Positions 1 to 9,948 of a DNA stretch of 64,000 nucleotides are shown here, one piece after another. Below the pieces are notes generated by a model. The model saw only the letters and a program-made list of their open reading frames with translations. It was not told where the DNA came from and ran no database searches. The position numbers and the translations under genes are program-made. The first letter of the stretch is position 1. Each line of letters begins with the position of its first letter. The DNA is from Pseudomonas taiwanensis (lineage in GTDB: Bacteria > Pseudomonadota > Gammaproteobacteria > Pseudomonadales > Pseudomonadaceae), in assembly GCF_013393345.1 (NCBI RefSeq), contig NZ_QJRF01000042.1, positions 1 through 64,000 of the forward strand. Reading direction: 5' to 3'.

Positions 1-183
1 CACATGATTGGTCATCAGGCAGTACGCATACACCTTCACCCCAAAGGCACCCTTCAACTCACGTAGGTCGGCCAGGTAACGTTCGAAATACGCATTCTCG
101 GCAAAAACAACCTGTCGGTTATGGCCACGTTGAACGATGTGATGTGGATAATTTGGCAACAGAACCCGCCCCACCCTGGGCAT
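1..183 (-). CDS. REP-associated tyrosine transposase (RAYT), 5' part, cut by window edge
   Basis: Reading from the ATG at 183 towards 1 gives 61 residues without a stop, beginning MPRVGRVLLPNYPHHIVQRG and ending in YCLMTNHV at the window edge. That is the N-terminus of the Y1/HUH transposase family that mobilises REP sequences: the HIVQRGHNRQ block followed by the TNHVH metal-binding motif, of which the last residue seen is V. The catalytic tyrosine lies beyond the window. A degenerate element end (purine-rich AAAAATAGATCAGCCCCC, about 243-261) lies upstream of the start and resembles the better-preserved end at 731-746. Family assignment is secure; whether the gene is intact cannot be seen. 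Confidence 0.85.
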   Translation of the reverse strand, partial: MPRVGRVLLPNYPHHIVQRGHNRQVVFAENAYFERYLADLRELKGAFGVKVYAYCLMTNHV

Positions 184-341
184 GGCTTCTCCCTCCATGA
201 AGACCTAGAACGTGTTCTCTATTTCCAAAGGATTAGAGTAGGAAAAATAGATCAGCCCCCTTTTCTGATGGATACAGGGCCGCATTATCAGCACCTGAGC
301 TAGCCCCAGCCCTTTTGAGACAACTCAACAGCCAATTTTTC

Positions 342-590
342 CTATACCGGCCCCCAATAACCCAGAAATGGAGCTTGAGGGGAAACTAATCTCCAGGTTT
401 CAGATGCGCCTAGACACATAAACCACTTCTCCTCAAAGGCTGACCCTGCATAACTGTCCTGAACAGGGACCTGTACTACCATTCCAGCCTTAACTTGGCT
501 GGCTACCCAGGCAGAGAATCTCTCGTACTCCTGAGGTGATGAAAACTTTTCTATGATTTCCCAATTACAATCATTCATTGCTTTATCCAA
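342..590 (-). CDS. Orphan immunity-like small protein
   Basis: This 82-residue protein begins MDKAMNDCNWEIIEKF and carries a conserved-looking core, EEKWFMCLGASETWRLVSPQ, ending GYWGPV. From memory, small proteins with this F-W-R-L-V-P pattern occur as cargo in Rhs and CDI toxin/immunity clusters; no database search could be run. It lies downstream of the CdiA-like gene on the same strand, separated from the cognate immunity gene by a mini transposon at 624-746. There is no toxin fragment recognisable next to it. Function as an immunity protein is inferred from position and resemblance only. Confidence 0.55.
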   Translation of the reverse strand: MDKAMNDCNWEIIEKFSSPQEYERFSAWVASQVKAGMVVQVPVQDSYAGSAFEEKWFMCLGASETWRLVSPQAPFLGYWGPV

Positions 591-623
591 GAAGATTCGA
601 TTTTAAAGTCTTTCAGAAAAAAA

Positions 624-746
624 GGGGGGACAGATTTATTTATCTACTCAAACCCGCCCCACCCTGGGCATGGTTTCTTCCACCTTGAAAAACTTAAACC
701 ACTCTCCCCTCATTAGAATTAGAGCAGGGAAATTAAATCTGTCCCC
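624..746. mobile_element. Mini-RAYT element (non-autonomous, internally deleted)
   Basis: The ends are inverted copies: GGGGGGACAGATTTATTT at 624-641 and AAATTAAATCTGTCCCC at about 730-746. Between them, read on the minus strand, lie a leader and then the first seven codons of a RAYT (ATG at 671, MPRVGRV), identical to the start of the transposase at 183, immediately followed by a stop and the other terminus. The transposase body is therefore missing. The 23-bp block around the start codon is a direct repeat of 161-183. Confidence 0.75.
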
Positions 747-797
747 TTTCTTTCCTTTTCTCTTCCTTTTCCCCATTTTCTGTCAGCCTTTTTTCTG

Positions 798-1034
798 TTA
801 CGCCTCAATTGACCTCTTCGCCAAAACTATTGACTCTAAGAAACCAGCCAGCGGAACCTTTAGAACTGAGCTATTCAAGTCGGCAAACACCTCAAGCTCT
901 AACCTATCCATTCCTTGGTCCTGATTAATTTGAGCCACCGACTCTCCCTTATATTGAATTTCAATAGTCAACTTCTCATAGCGACTATCGCTATATTCCA
1001 AAACCTCAAAGTCAGAATTACTGTCAAGTTTCAT
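798..1034 (-). CDS. Probable CDI immunity protein (CdiI)
   Basis: 78 residues, acidic, starting MKLDSNSDFEVLEYSDSRYE and ending AKRSIEA. Its ATG overlaps the TGA of the upstream CdiA-like gene (ATGA, 1031-1034), so it is translationally coupled to the toxin-bearing gene. That is the standard position for the immunity gene that neutralises the C-terminal toxin of a contact-dependent inhibition exoprotein. The protein has no signal peptide or membrane segment, consistent with a cytoplasmic toxin inhibitor. The toxin activity it blocks is not identified. Confidence rests mainly on coupling and position. Confidence 0.75.
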   Translation of the reverse strand: MKLDSNSDFEVLEYSDSRYEKLTIEIQYKGESVAQINQDQGMDRLELEVFADLNSSVLKVPLAGFLESIVLAKRSIEA

Positions 1035-3076
1035 AGCTGCACCTTCGGATCTAAGAAGCCAGAGAATGAGCCATCACTATTGAACCGCAGCCCTCTACCG
1101 TCCGGCGCTCTCACCTCTAGCCCACCCCGACTCAAATTTTTATAGGTTGCGTCAGGATGCTTGAGAATTTCATTAACAACTCTTTCAGCGGTAGCGTTTT
1201 GCTTTTCAAGCCCACCTGAAAGTTTAGGGAATGTTCCGGTTGAGCGCTGCCCAGATGCATGCTTTGTCAGAGCTCTAGCGGCCTCTGTCAGACCCTCCTT
1301 ATTAACAGGACTTGCAGCCGCTGAGACAAGGTCATCAACCGTGCGACCACCGAAGCTATGCAACACGCTGGAGGTTGCCTTCGCACCTCCCGCCCCAAGC
1401 GCAACACGCACCGCGTCCGCACTGACCTTGGTCCCGGCCTGCTTCTCCAGTTCCATCAGAATACGGATTTCGGACGCCTGCTCCAGTGTCAGCTTGGCGC
1501 CGGCCGCGATGCCCAGCCCAGCGGGCAGGGCTTCGCTGAGCACCAGATCGTTCACGAAAAGGCCAGCCTCAGATACGCAAAGCGCCGGATTGGTGCTGCA
1601 GGCCACCGCCGCAGAACGAGCTGCAGAAATTGCCGCTGCGGTCAGCGCGCCGCCGCCCACGGCCGCCGCCAAGGCGCCAGAAGCCAGCAAACTACCCTCT
1701 GCCGTCTGCTGTGCAATCTGCGACTTGCAGTCCGTATTGCACTCATCCGACTTGAGAAGCCAGAAGCCGAGATCGTTGCCGGGGGCCATGCCAAGGCCAT
1801 TGTTCTCGGCGGCGTTCCTGCCACCTTGGGCCGCCGCGAGAGCGCTGGTCACGTCCCCTCCCAAAGCCCCTCCGGCCATACCAGCAGCCAGGGTCGCAAG
1901 GGCGGAGATGCTCTGCTTCTGGTCTTCGTTCAGCTTACCGGGGTCGCTCTCGGCGTAGAGCGCCTGGCTGATCAATTTGACCATCAGCTCGCCACTGGCC
2001 GCGCCCACGGCGCCAGCCGCTGCGGAGTTACCCTGGGCATTGGCCACTACCGCGCCCAGCACCGCATGGGCCATCAGTTGTGCGGTGTCGTTGCCCTGGG
2101 TGGAGCGCTTGATGACTTCCGCCAGATAGGGCGCCGAGGCGCCGGCTAGGGCCGCGCCAATGTCGCCGCCAGCCAGACCCTGCAGGGCGGCGGTGACGGC
2201 CTGGGTGGCACGCTGTAGGTCACTGCCGGTGCCGTAGCCTTCCATGACTCGCTTGTAGGCGTCGCTCTTGCGCAGCTGTTCCCGGGTAGGGTTGTTGATG
2301 CCCTGCCGAGCCAGTTCCTCCCGTGCGACCTTGTCGGCCTGCAACTGACCCTCGGTACGGATGATGTCCATCGACTGGGCGCCGATCTCGGCGATCAGTT
2401 GCACCTGTTGCAGGCGGCGTTGCTCCTTCTCCTTATCTAAGATCGGGTCGATGCTGCCGTTGGCGCTCCCCACTTCACGGCTCAGGCTGGCAAGGTCCTG
2501 CTGCTGATGGGCCTGGTCGCGAATCTCGATGCTGCCATCCGCGATGGCTGGGTTAGTGGTGCCGCTCTCACTGTCACCGTGGCTGTAGGCCACCAGGCTG
2601 CCGCCGGGCATGTTGCCAATGAAGGAACCGGCACCATCACTGCCGCTTGAAGCGCTGACACTCAGTTGCTGGCTCTTGTACTCGGCCTCGTTGCGAATCT
2701 CGCTCCAGCCCAAGGTGCCGCTGCTCAGCCGGTTGCGCTCGGCCTCGGCGGTGCTGCCGATGACGGCGCCATCCAACTGGGTATGGTTGCCCACCTCGAT
2801 CTGGAAGCCGCCCGCGCCGGCGAACAGGCCGGTCTGCTCCTGTACGCTGCGGTAGTCGGATTCGATGCGGCCCTGGCTGGCGGCAAGGTTGGCGCTGCCG
2901 TTGGGTGTGGCGATATTGATCACCGGTACGCCATTGCCGGCCTGGCCCAATTGGGTATTACCGCCGGCGGAAGCATCCACCGCCAATTCGGCCGCCGCCG
3001 CGACGATCGGATTGAGGAAGAGGATGCCGGCCAGGGCCAGGGCGATGCATTGGTTGAGGGGGCTGCGAACATCCAT
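1031..3076 (-). CDS. Internally deleted CdiA/filamentous haemagglutinin-like exoprotein with intact C-terminal toxin tip
   Basis: 681 residues, whereas CdiA/TpsA proteins usually run to several thousand. Residues 1-30 are a signal peptide (LALAGILFLNPIVAAAAE) and residues 30-60 the very start of a TPS secretion domain (VPVINIATPNGS). At about residue 61 the sequence jumps directly to a segment characteristic of the far C-terminal FHA region (SQGRIESDYRSVQEQTGLF). It then has a pretoxin region with AENN in place of the usual VENN, and a C-terminal tip (KHASGQRSTGTFPKLSGG then RGGLEVRAPDGRGLRF). Nearly the whole TPS domain and repeat shaft are missing, in frame. It cannot be displayed as a normal CDI filament; it may be a relic or a donor cassette for toxin exchange. 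The toxin class is not recognised. Confidence 0.85.
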   Translation of the reverse strand: MDVRSPLNQCIALALAGILFLNPIVAAAAELAVDASAGGNTQLGQAGNGVPVINIATPNGSANLAASQGRIESDYRSVQEQTGLFAGAGGFQIEVGNHTQLDGAVIGSTAEAERNRLSSGTLGWSEIRNEAEYKSQQLSVSASSGSDGAGSFIGNMPGGSLVAYSHGDSESGTTNPAIADGSIEIRDQAHQQQDLASLSREVGSANGSIDPILDKEKEQRRLQQVQLIAEIGAQSMDIIRTEGQLQADKVAREELARQGINNPTREQLRKSDAYKRVMEGYGTGSDLQRATQAVTAALQGLAGGDIGAALAGASAPYLAEVIKRSTQGNDTAQLMAHAVLGAVVANAQGNSAAAGAVGAASGELMVKLISQALYAESDPGKLNEDQKQSISALATLAAGMAGGALGGDVTSALAAAQGGRNAAENNGLGMAPGNDLGFWLLKSDECNTDCKSQIAQQTAEGSLLASGALAAAVGGGALTAAAISAARSAAVACSTNPALCVSEAGLFVNDLVLSEALPAGLGIAAGAKLTLEQASEIRILMELEKQAGTKVSADAVRVALGAGGAKATSSVLHSFGGRTVDDLVSAAASPVNKEGLTEAARALTKHASGQRSTGTFPKLSGGLEKQNATAERVVNEILKHPDATYKNLSRGGLEVRAPDGRGLRFNSDGSFSGFLDPKVQL

Positions 3077-3176
3077 GTATTTCCTCTCCAGCGGCCGGTA
3101 TGTGACCGCGAAACGCTAAATCAACGCCCGCTTGGATAGCTCCGGAGCGGGGGCGAAGTCCTGGTAAGCCGACCTG

Positions 3177-4558
3177 CTAAAAGAACGCGTCGACGCGGAA
3201 GTAGATCGGGCTCTCACGGCGCTCGATCAGGTCAGGCCGCTCCAACGAACGGGCGAGGCGAGGCTGTCGAAGCTGAGGTTCTCGCCCCAGAGCTGGAAGG
3301 GCTGCAAATAGCTGAGGGTGAGGCTGTACTTGTTGTAGCGGGCCACTGGCTCGCTGCCGTGGGGTTGCCCGGCGCCCTGGGCGTCCAGCGCGCCGGTGCC
3401 CTGCTGCCAGCCGGCATCCAGGTTGACGAAGGCCGGACCGATGCGGCGGCCATGGTTGAATCCCAGTTGCGCTTCGGTGAGGCGAGTGCTGGAAACGTCC
3501 ACCAGGGCGTTGTCGATGTAGTTGCGGGTGCGCAGATGGCTGAGGCCAAGGTTGAAAGCCGTCTTGCTCACGTTGTCGCGGTGCAGGACTCGCTCGGCGC
3601 GCAGTTGGTGAGTCTTGCTGTCACCGTCCAGGGCGAAGTCGAAGCCTGCGTTGTCATTGCGAGTGCGGTAGTAGCTCTGGCTGTAGCTGTAACTGAAGGT
3701 CCACCAGCCCCAGGGCAGGCTGTAGTAAAGGCTCTGGTTATCGGAATGACGCCACTGGTCAGTGACCGCATCGCTGTTGGCTCGCAGGCTCAGCTGGTCG
3801 GCCAGTCCGAACGGGCTATCCCAGTCCAGTCCCAGCCCCATCTGCTGCTCGCCGGTACTGATGTCGCCATCGTTGTTGCGCGTGGCCGAGGCGCGCCAGG
3901 CTTTGTCGCGACTTCCTTTGAGGTGCATCCGGCTGCCACCCACCTGATCGCTGGGTACCAGCTCCAATTGCGCCTGGCGCGACGGCAGGCGGTTCAGTTG
4001 GTCGACCAGTTGCTCCAGTTCGCGCAGGTTGAGCACCTCGCCGGTGCGGCCGGGGAATGCCATGGCCAGTTCGCGGTCGCTGGCGAGTTCGGAGCTGTTG
4101 AGGCCTTCCAGCTTGCCCTCGATGACGATGATCTGCAGCGTGCCGGTGGAGAGGTCCTGTTGCGGCAGGTAGGCGCGGGTGGTGACGTAGCCCCGATCCA
4201 GGTAGTGGCCGGTGATAAGTTTGAGCAGTTCGTTGAGCTGGGGGACACCGAGGCAGTGGCCAATGAAGGGGGCCAGCAGTTCATCTCGCTTGCCTTGCGT
4301 CAGAAGCGTTGCGCCCTGGATATCGATCTGGCGAATCTCGAAGCAGTGCCCCTCCCCCACTATCTGCTCCGGGGCGCTCTCGAAGGACCTGCCGGGTAGT
4401 TGCTGGAGTTCTTCCAGGCGCTTCTGCTGTTCCTGCAGCAGGCGCTCCTGTCGTTCACGGATCAGGTCGCGGTCGCCGGGCGAGACTTCCGCCACTGCAG
4501 CCAGTGGCGTGCAAGTCACCAGCATGAAAACGGAGGTAATAAATCGAGAAAAGAGCAA
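3177..4558 (-). pseudogene. CdiB/TpsB-type outer-membrane transporter with internal deletion and frameshift
   Basis: The reading frame from 4558 gives 443 residues: a signal peptide, a POTRA-rich region (CFEIRQIDIQGATLLTQGKR, then the second POTRA) and most of a beta barrel, which is the Omp85-related TpsB transporter for two-partner secretion. After the strand FDSLAS (near 3265) the frame continues only as PVRWSGLT and stops at about 3229. The expected conserved C-terminal tail, ending IYFRVDAFF, is present downstream in another frame with its stop at 3177-3179. About 100 residues of barrel, including the region where the VRGF motif should be, are missing. The transporter is almost certainly nonfunctional. 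It is the first gene of the locus, upstream of the exoprotein. Confidence 0.85.
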
Positions 4559-4728
4559 CGGGCAGTCCTTCGCAATCGATCGGGTTCAAACCGGTGCGAA
4601 TGGAAGCAGTAATCCGTATGGGGGTATGCAGGATGGCAACTGAGCGTGCGATGGAAATTTCGCTATTGCCTGTGTGAAGGAGAATTGGCCCCGGCCGGAT
4701 GTACCGAATGGCTGCCTGGGTAGCCAAG

Positions 4729-4766
4729 AAAAAGCCCCCGCCGGATCGCTCCGACGGGGGCTTTTT
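4729..4766 (-). terminator. Intrinsic terminator after typA
   Basis: AAAAAGCCCCCG and CGGGGGCTTTTT form a GC-rich stem with A/T tracts on both sides, 18 bp beyond the typA stop. The symmetrical A and T runs make it potentially bidirectional, separating the backbone from the CDI locus. Confidence 0.85.
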
Positions 4767-4783
4767 CATTCACTGATCGAGGA

Positions 4784-6601
4784 TCAGACCTTGGTGCGCT
4801 CGTAGCGCTTGCGGTCGTTCTCGTTCAGCATTTTCTTGCGCAGACGGATGGACTTCGGAGTCACTTCCACCAGCTCATCATCAGCGATGAATTCCAGAGC
4901 CTGCTCCAGGGTGAAGCGGATCGGCGGAACCAGGGCAATGACTTCGTCCTTGCCGGAGGCGCGCATGTTGTCGAGCTTCTTGCCCTTGGTGGGGTTGATC
5001 ACCAGGTCGTTGTCACGGCTGTTGATGCCGGCCAGCTGGCCTTCGTAGATTTCGTCGCCTGGGCCGAGGAACAGCTTGCCGCGGCTTTGCAGGGTTTCCA
5101 GCGAGTAGGTCAGGGCGGTGCCGGTGGCCATGGAGACCAGTACGCCGTTCTGACGGTTGCTGACTTCGCCGGCCTTGATCGGGCCGTAGTGGCTGAAGGT
5201 CGAGGTCAGGATGCCGGTACCCGAGGTCAGGGTCAGGAAGTTGTTACGGAAGCCGATCAGGCCACGTGCCGGGATGGTGTATTCCAGGCGCACGCGGCCC
5301 TTGCCGTCGGGGATCATGTTGGTCAGATCGCCCTTACGCAGGCCCATCTGCTCCATCACGGAGCCCTGGTGCTGCTCTTCGATGTCGATGGTGACGTTCT
5401 CGTACGGCTCTTGCTTCTCGCCGTCCTTCTCGATGATCACCACTTCCGGACGGCCAACGGCCATCTCGAAACCTTCGCGGCGCATGGTTTCGATCAGTAC
5501 GGACAGGTGCAGTTCACCACGGCCGGAAACCTTGAACTTCTCGGCAGAATCGCCCGCTTCAACGCGCAGGGCCACGTTGTGCAGCAGTTCCTTCTCCAGA
5601 CGGTCCTTGATGTTGCGGCTGGTGACGAACTTGCCTTCCTTGCCGGCGAACGGCGAGTCGTTGACCTGGAAGGTCATGCTCACGGTCGGCTGGTCAACGG
5701 TCAGCGGCGGACGGGCTTCGACGTTCTGCGGGTCGCACAGGGTGTCGGAGATGAACAGCTCTTCCATGCCGCTCACGCAGACGATGTCGCCGGCTTCAGC
5801 ATCGGCAACTTCAACGCGCTGCAGGCCGGAGTGGCCCATGATCTTGAGGATACGGCCGTTGCGGCGGGTGCCGTCGTCGCTGACAGCAACTACCTGGGTG
5901 TTGGCCTTGACGCGGCCACGGGCGATACGGCCGATGCCGATCACGCCGAGGAAGCTGTTGTAGTCCAGCTGGGAGATCTGCATCTGGAACGGACCGTCGA
6001 CGTCTACGTCCGGTACCGGTACGTGGTCGATGATGGCCTGGAACAGAGCGTCCATGTTGTCGTCCATCTTCTCGTGGTCCAGACCGGCGATGCCGTTCAG
6101 GGCGCTGGCGTAGACGATCGGGAAGTCGAGCTGCTCATCGGTGGCACCGAGGTTGTCGAACAGGTCGAAGATCTGGTCGATGACCCAGTCAGGACGCGCG
6201 CCCGGACGGTCAATCTTGTTGACGACGACGATCGGACGCAGGCCGGCCTTGAAAGCCTTCTGGGTCACGAAGCGGGTCTGCGGCATGGGGCCGTCCTGGG
6301 CGTCGACCACCAGCAGAACGGAGTCCACCATGGACATCACACGCTCAACCTCACCGCCGAAGTCGGCGTGGCCGGGGGTGTCCACGATGTTGATGTTGAA
6401 GCCGTTCCATTTGATGGCGGTGTTCTTCGCCAGAATGGTAATGCCGCGCTCTTTTTCCTGGTCGTTGGAGTCCATCACGCGCTCGCTTTCCGCTTCTTTG
6501 CGGTCGAGGGTGCCGGACAGCTTCAGGAGCTTGTCCACCAGGGTGGTTTTGCCATGGTCGACGTGGGCGATGATGGCGATGTTACGGAGTTTTTCGATCA
6601 C
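4784..6601 (-). CDS. typA: Ribosome-associated GTPase TypA/BipA
   Basis: 605 residues, the normal length of this translational GTPase. The G motifs are clear: Walker [16 protein letters not shown] near residues 14-28, switch [22 protein letters not shown], and the [10 protein letters not shown] specificity motif. It continues with domain II, an EF-G-like domain V and the BipA C-terminal domain. BipA binds 70S ribosomes and supports 50S assembly and growth at low temperature or under stress. It lies upstream of the terminator at 4729 and downstream of thiI on the same strand, the arrangement I recall from P. aeruginosa. Confidence 0.97.
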   Translation of the reverse strand: MIEKLRNIAIIAHVDHGKTTLVDKLLKLSGTLDRKEAESERVMDSNDQEKERGITILAKNTAIKWNGFNINIVDTPGHADFGGEVERVMSMVDSVLLVVDAQDGPMPQTRFVTQKAFKAGLRPIVVVNKIDRPGARPDWVIDQIFDLFDNLGATDEQLDFPIVYASALNGIAGLDHEKMDDNMDALFQAIIDHVPVPDVDVDGPFQMQISQLDYNSFLGVIGIGRIARGRVKANTQVVAVSDDGTRRNGRILKIMGHSGLQRVEVADAEAGDIVCVSGMEELFISDTLCDPQNVEARPPLTVDQPTVSMTFQVNDSPFAGKEGKFVTSRNIKDRLEKELLHNVALRVEAGDSAEKFKVSGRGELHLSVLIETMRREGFEMAVGRPEVVIIEKDGEKQEPYENVTIDIEEQHQGSVMEQMGLRKGDLTNMIPDGKGRVRLEYTIPARGLIGFRNNFLTLTSGTGILTSTFSHYGPIKAGEVSNRQNGVLVSMATGTALTYSLETLQSRGKLFLGPGDEIYEGQLAGINSRDNDLVINPTKGKKLDNMRASGKDEVIALVPPIRFTLEQALEFIADDELVEVTPKSIRLRKKMLNENDRKRYERTKV

Positions 6602-6727
6602 GTTTGTATCTCGATCAGAGGATTCGGTTTGCCGCGAAGTCTATGCGGCCCAGATGAATGAACTGCGACTCAGGGCCGGCAATCGGGAGGGCGGTGGCGG
6701 ATGCTGCCGCCGAACAGCCCGGGCTGT

Positions 6728-8182
6728 TTAGGCCGGGCGATAAACGCGCACATTGGCGTGTCCCTCGCTGAGCAGATGGTGGGCATGCAGGCGACTCATC
6801 ACGCCCTTGTCGCAATACAGGAGGTACTGGCGGTTGGCGTCCAGTTCCTTGAAACGGTTGTTGACCGCGTAGAACGGCAGCGCCTGCACTTCGACGCCAG
6901 GAAGTTCCAGGGGATCGTCTTCCTGCGCATCGGGGTGGCGGATGTCGATGACGATCTGCCCCGGCAGGGCTTCGCGCACTTCTTCCACGGCCACGTCCTG
7001 GCCCAGTTCGTCGATCACCCGGTCGATCGGCACCAGGCGCGCGCGCTCCAGGGCACGCTCGAGGATGGCCATGTCGAACTGCTCTTCCTCGTGCTCGATG
7101 CGACCGATCTTGGCCTTGGTGGTCGGGTTCACCGAGATCACGCCGCAGTACTCGGGCATGTGCTTGGCGAACTCGGCGGTGCCGATGCGGGTGGCGGTGT
7201 CGATGATGTCCTGCTTGTGGCTGGCGATCAGCGGACGCAGCACCAGCATATCGGTGGCCGAATCGATCACCGCGAGGTTGGGCAGGGTCTGGCTGGATAC
7301 CTGGGAAATGGCTTCGCCGGTCACCAGCGCATCCAGGGTCAACTTGCGCGCCATGTGGGTGGAGGCGCGCAGCATCATGCGCTTGAGCACCACGCCCATC
7401 TGGCTGTTGTCGACCTTGCTGAGGATCTCGCCCACCACTTCCTCGAAGGGCACGCTGATGAACAGCACGCGCTGGGAACGACCGAACTTCTCCCACAGGT
7501 AATGGGCCACTTCCATCACGCCCAGTTCGTGGGCACGGCCGCCGAGGTTGAAGAAGCAGAAGTGGGTCATCAGGCCACGACGCATCATCTGGTAGGCAGC
7601 GACGGTGGAGTCGAAGCCGCCAGACATCAGCACGAGGGTCTGCTCCAGGGAACCCAGCGGGTAACCACCCATGCCGTCGTGCTGGTGGTGGATGACGAAC
7701 AGGCGCTGGTCGCGCACTTCCATCCGTACTTCCACTTCCGGGTTCTTCAGGGAGATGCCGGCCGCGTTGCACTCCTGGCGCAGGCGGCTGCCGACGTGGC
7801 GCTCCAGCTCCATGGAGGTGAATGTGTGCTTGCCTGCACGCTTGCAGCGCACGGCGAAGATCTTGCCGGGAATCTGGTCGGCGTAATGCAGCTTGCACTT
7901 TTCCAGTACATCGTCGAAGTCGCCCAGCGGGTACTCGTGCACTTCCAGGAAGTGCGTGATGCCCGGGGTGCAGGTCAGCCGCTCGATCATCTCGCGCAGC
8001 AGCTTCGGCTCGGTCTGCCGTGTCTGCACTTCCAGGTTGTCCCAGACGCCGGTCACCTCGAGCTCCGGGTCCAGGTCTTTCAGGACCGCGCGGATGTTCT
8101 TCGAGAGCTGGCGGATGAAATGCTTGCGCACCGGCCGGCTCTTGATGGTGATTTCCGGGAAGACTTTGACGATCAGTTTCAT
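6728..8182 (-). CDS. thiI: tRNA 4-thiouridine synthase / thiazole sulfur carrier ThiI
   Basis: 484 residues from the ATG at 8182 ([17 protein letters not shown]); the frame stays open further upstream but that part does not resemble the family. An N-terminal ferredoxin-like and THUMP region (residues about 1-165) is followed by the PP-loop ATP pyrophosphatase motif [13 protein letters not shown] and a C-terminal rhodanese domain with the persulfide cysteine in [12 protein letters not shown]. ThiI adenylates U8 of tRNA and transfers sulfur to it, and also supplies sulfur for thiamine. It is divergent from glnA across a 331-bp regulatory gap. Confidence 0.96.
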   Translation of the reverse strand: MKLIVKVFPEITIKSRPVRKHFIRQLSKNIRAVLKDLDPELEVTGVWDNLEVQTRQTEPKLLREMIERLTCTPGITHFLEVHEYPLGDFDDVLEKCKLHYADQIPGKIFAVRCKRAGKHTFTSMELERHVGSRLRQECNAAGISLKNPEVEVRMEVRDQRLFVIHHQHDGMGGYPLGSLEQTLVLMSGGFDSTVAAYQMMRRGLMTHFCFFNLGGRAHELGVMEVAHYLWEKFGRSQRVLFISVPFEEVVGEILSKVDNSQMGVVLKRMMLRASTHMARKLTLDALVTGEAISQVSSQTLPNLAVIDSATDMLVLRPLIASHKQDIIDTATRIGTAEFAKHMPEYCGVISVNPTTKAKIGRIEHEEEQFDMAILERALERARLVPIDRVIDELGQDVAVEEVREALPGQIVIDIRHPDAQEDDPLELPGVEVQALPFYAVNNRFKELDANRQYLLYCDKGVMSRLHAHHLLSEGHANVRVYRPA

Positions 8183-8279
8183 GAAAACAGCGCCTGCAAC
8201 GGCGGCCGAAAAAGAGGGGCGCGGATTATAGCGGAAATTGTTCAAGGTTTGACCAAAATCATTCAGGAAAGCTTTCGCC

Positions 8280-8325
8280 GCACCAAAACGGAGCACATGC
8301 ACCATGCAGGGCACGAAAACAGTGC
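8280..8325 (+). promoter_or_regulatory. Two NtrC-type binding sites upstream of glnA
   Basis: Two dyads fit the NtrC pattern GCAC-N7-GTGC: GCAC-CAAAACG-GAGC at 8280-8294 and the perfect GCAC-GAAAACA-GTGC at 8311-8325. They are 31 bp apart (about three helical turns) and lie roughly 75-120 bp upstream of the sigma-54 promoter, the usual enhancer placement. NtrC itself is encoded in this window at 15102. Confidence 0.75.
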
Positions 8326-8398
8326 GTAAAACTGTGCACAAACGGAGCGGAGCCCCCGGCAGGCGCGAGTTTTGGGCCATCTGCCCATTCCGGGGCAC

Positions 8399-8414
8399 TG
8401 GCACGCAATTTGCT
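8399..8414 (+). promoter_or_regulatory. Sigma-54 promoter of glnA
   Basis: TGGCACG-CAAT-TTGCT matches the -24/-12 consensus (TGGCACG-N4-TTGCW) at every position. It lies about 100 bp upstream of the glnA start and downstream of two NtrC-type sites, so glnA should be induced under nitrogen limitation by NtrC-P. Confidence 0.9.
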
Positions 8415-8513
8415 CCCTTGTGAGGCAGGTCGCCCTGGCGGACTATCCCGCTCCGGCTTCAGCCCGAATTTATGGGAGGCAAGGTTTCTGCCCCCAACCA
8501 CCTGGAGGACAAC

Positions 8514-9917
8514 ATGTCGAAGTCGCTTCAACTGATTAAAGAACACGACGTGAAGTGGATTGATCTGCGCTTCACCGATACCAAAGGCAAGCAGCAGCAC
8601 GTGACCATGCCGGCCCGTGACGCCGATGACGATTTCTTCGAACACGGCAAGATGTTCGACGGCTCCTCCATCGAAGGTTGGAAAGGCATCGAAGCTTCCG
8701 ACATGATCCTGCTGCCGGACGACAGCACTGCCGTTCTGGACCCGTTCACCGAAGAGCCGACCATTATCCTGGTTTGCGACATCATCGAGCCGAGCACCAT
8801 GCAAGGCTACGATCGCGACCCGCGCGCCATCGCCCGCCGCGCCGAGGAATACCTGAAGACCACCGGTATCGGTGACACCGTATTCGTTGGTCCGGAGCCG
8901 GAGTTCTTCATCTTCGACGAAGTGAAGTTCAAGTCCGACATCTCCGGTTCCATGTTCAAGATCTTCTCCGAGCAGGCTTCCTGGAACACCGACGCCGACA
9001 TCGAAGGCGGCAACAAGGGCCACCGTCCGGGCGTGAAAGGCGGCTACTTCCCGGTACCGCCGGTCGACCACGACCACGAAATCCGTACCGCCATGTGCAA
9101 CGCCCTGGAAGAAATGGGCCTGGTGGTAGAAGTTCACCACCACGAAGTGGCGACTGCCGGCCAGAACGAGATCGGTGTGAAGTTCAACACCCTCGTTGCC
9201 AAGGCTGACGAAGTTCAGACCCTGAAGTACTGCGTGCACAACGTTGCCGACGCCTACGGCAAGACCGTGACCTTCATGCCGAAGCCGCTGTACGGCGACA
9301 ACGGCTCGGGCATGCACGTTCACATGTCCATCTCCAAAGATGGCAAGAACACCTTCGCTGGCGAAGGCTATGCCGGCCTGTCCGACACCGCCCTGTACTT
9401 CATCGGCGGCATCATCAAGCACGGTAAGGCCCTGAACGGCTTCACCAACCCGGCCACCAACTCCTACAAGCGTCTGGTTCCCGGCTTCGAAGCTCCGGTA
9501 ATGCTGGCCTACTCCGCCCGCAACCGTTCCGCCTCGATCCGTATCCCGTACGTGAACAGCCCGAAAGCCCGTCGTATCGAAGCGCGCTTCCCGGACCCGG
9601 CTGCCAACCCCTACCTGTGCTTCGCAGCTCTGCTGATGGCCGGTCTGGACGGTATCCAGAACAAGATTCACCCCGGCGATGCCGCTGACAAGAACCTGTA
9701 TGACCTGCCGCCGGAAGAGGCCAAGGAAATCCCGCAGGTTTGCGGCAGCCTGAAAGAAGCCCTGGAAGAGCTGGACAAGGGCCGTGCGTTCCTGACCAAG
9801 GGCGGCGTGTTCTCCGACGACTTCATCGATGCCTACATCGAGCTGAAGAGCGAAGAAGAAATCAAGGTGCGCACCTTCGTGCACCCGCTGGAATACGACC
9901 TGTACTACAGCGTCTGA
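8514..9917 (+). CDS. glnA: Glutamine synthetase, type I
   Basis: 467 residues from the ATG at 8514, chosen because CTGGAGGA precedes it at 8500-8508; an in-frame ATG at 8472 lacks a ribosome site and would add 14 non-family residues. It catalyses ATP-dependent condensation of glutamate and ammonia. Recognisable motifs are [12 protein letters not shown], the ATP/metal block [36 protein letters not shown], and the adenylylation site NLYDLPPEE near residue 397, which marks the adenylylated GSI-beta class. Regulation is by the sigma-54/NtrC promoter at 8280-8414 and an intrinsic terminator follows at 9949. NtrBC are encoded about 4 kb downstream. Confidence 0.98.
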   Translation: MSKSLQLIKEHDVKWIDLRFTDTKGKQQHVTMPARDADDDFFEHGKMFDGSSIEGWKGIEASDMILLPDDSTAVLDPFTEEPTIILVCDIIEPSTMQGYDRDPRAIARRAEEYLKTTGIGDTVFVGPEPEFFIFDEVKFKSDISGSMFKIFSEQASWNTDADIEGGNKGHRPGVKGGYFPVPPVDHDHEIRTAMCNALEEMGLVVEVHHHEVATAGQNEIGVKFNTLVAKADEVQTLKYCVHNVADAYGKTVTFMPKPLYGDNGSGMHVHMSISKDGKNTFAGEGYAGLSDTALYFIGGIIKHGKALNGFTNPATNSYKRLVPGFEAPVMLAYSARNRSASIRIPYVNSPKARRIEARFPDPAANPYLCFAALLMAGLDGIQNKIHPGDAADKNLYDLPPEEAKEIPQVCGSLKEALEELDKGRAFLTKGGVFSDDFIDAYIELKSEEEIKVRTFVHPLEYDLYYSV

Positions 9918-9948
9918 TCCACGAATACCTATAAATAGCGTCAACATT

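Noticed and set aside
5087..6661. 524-codon open frame opposite typA
   Set aside because: It is a GC-rich antisense shadow: low complexity, rich in V/D/H/G, no ribosome site, and fully covered by the secure typA gene.
6701..8329. 542-codon open frame opposite thiI
   Set aside because: Shadow of thiI with the same composition bias and no family resemblance.
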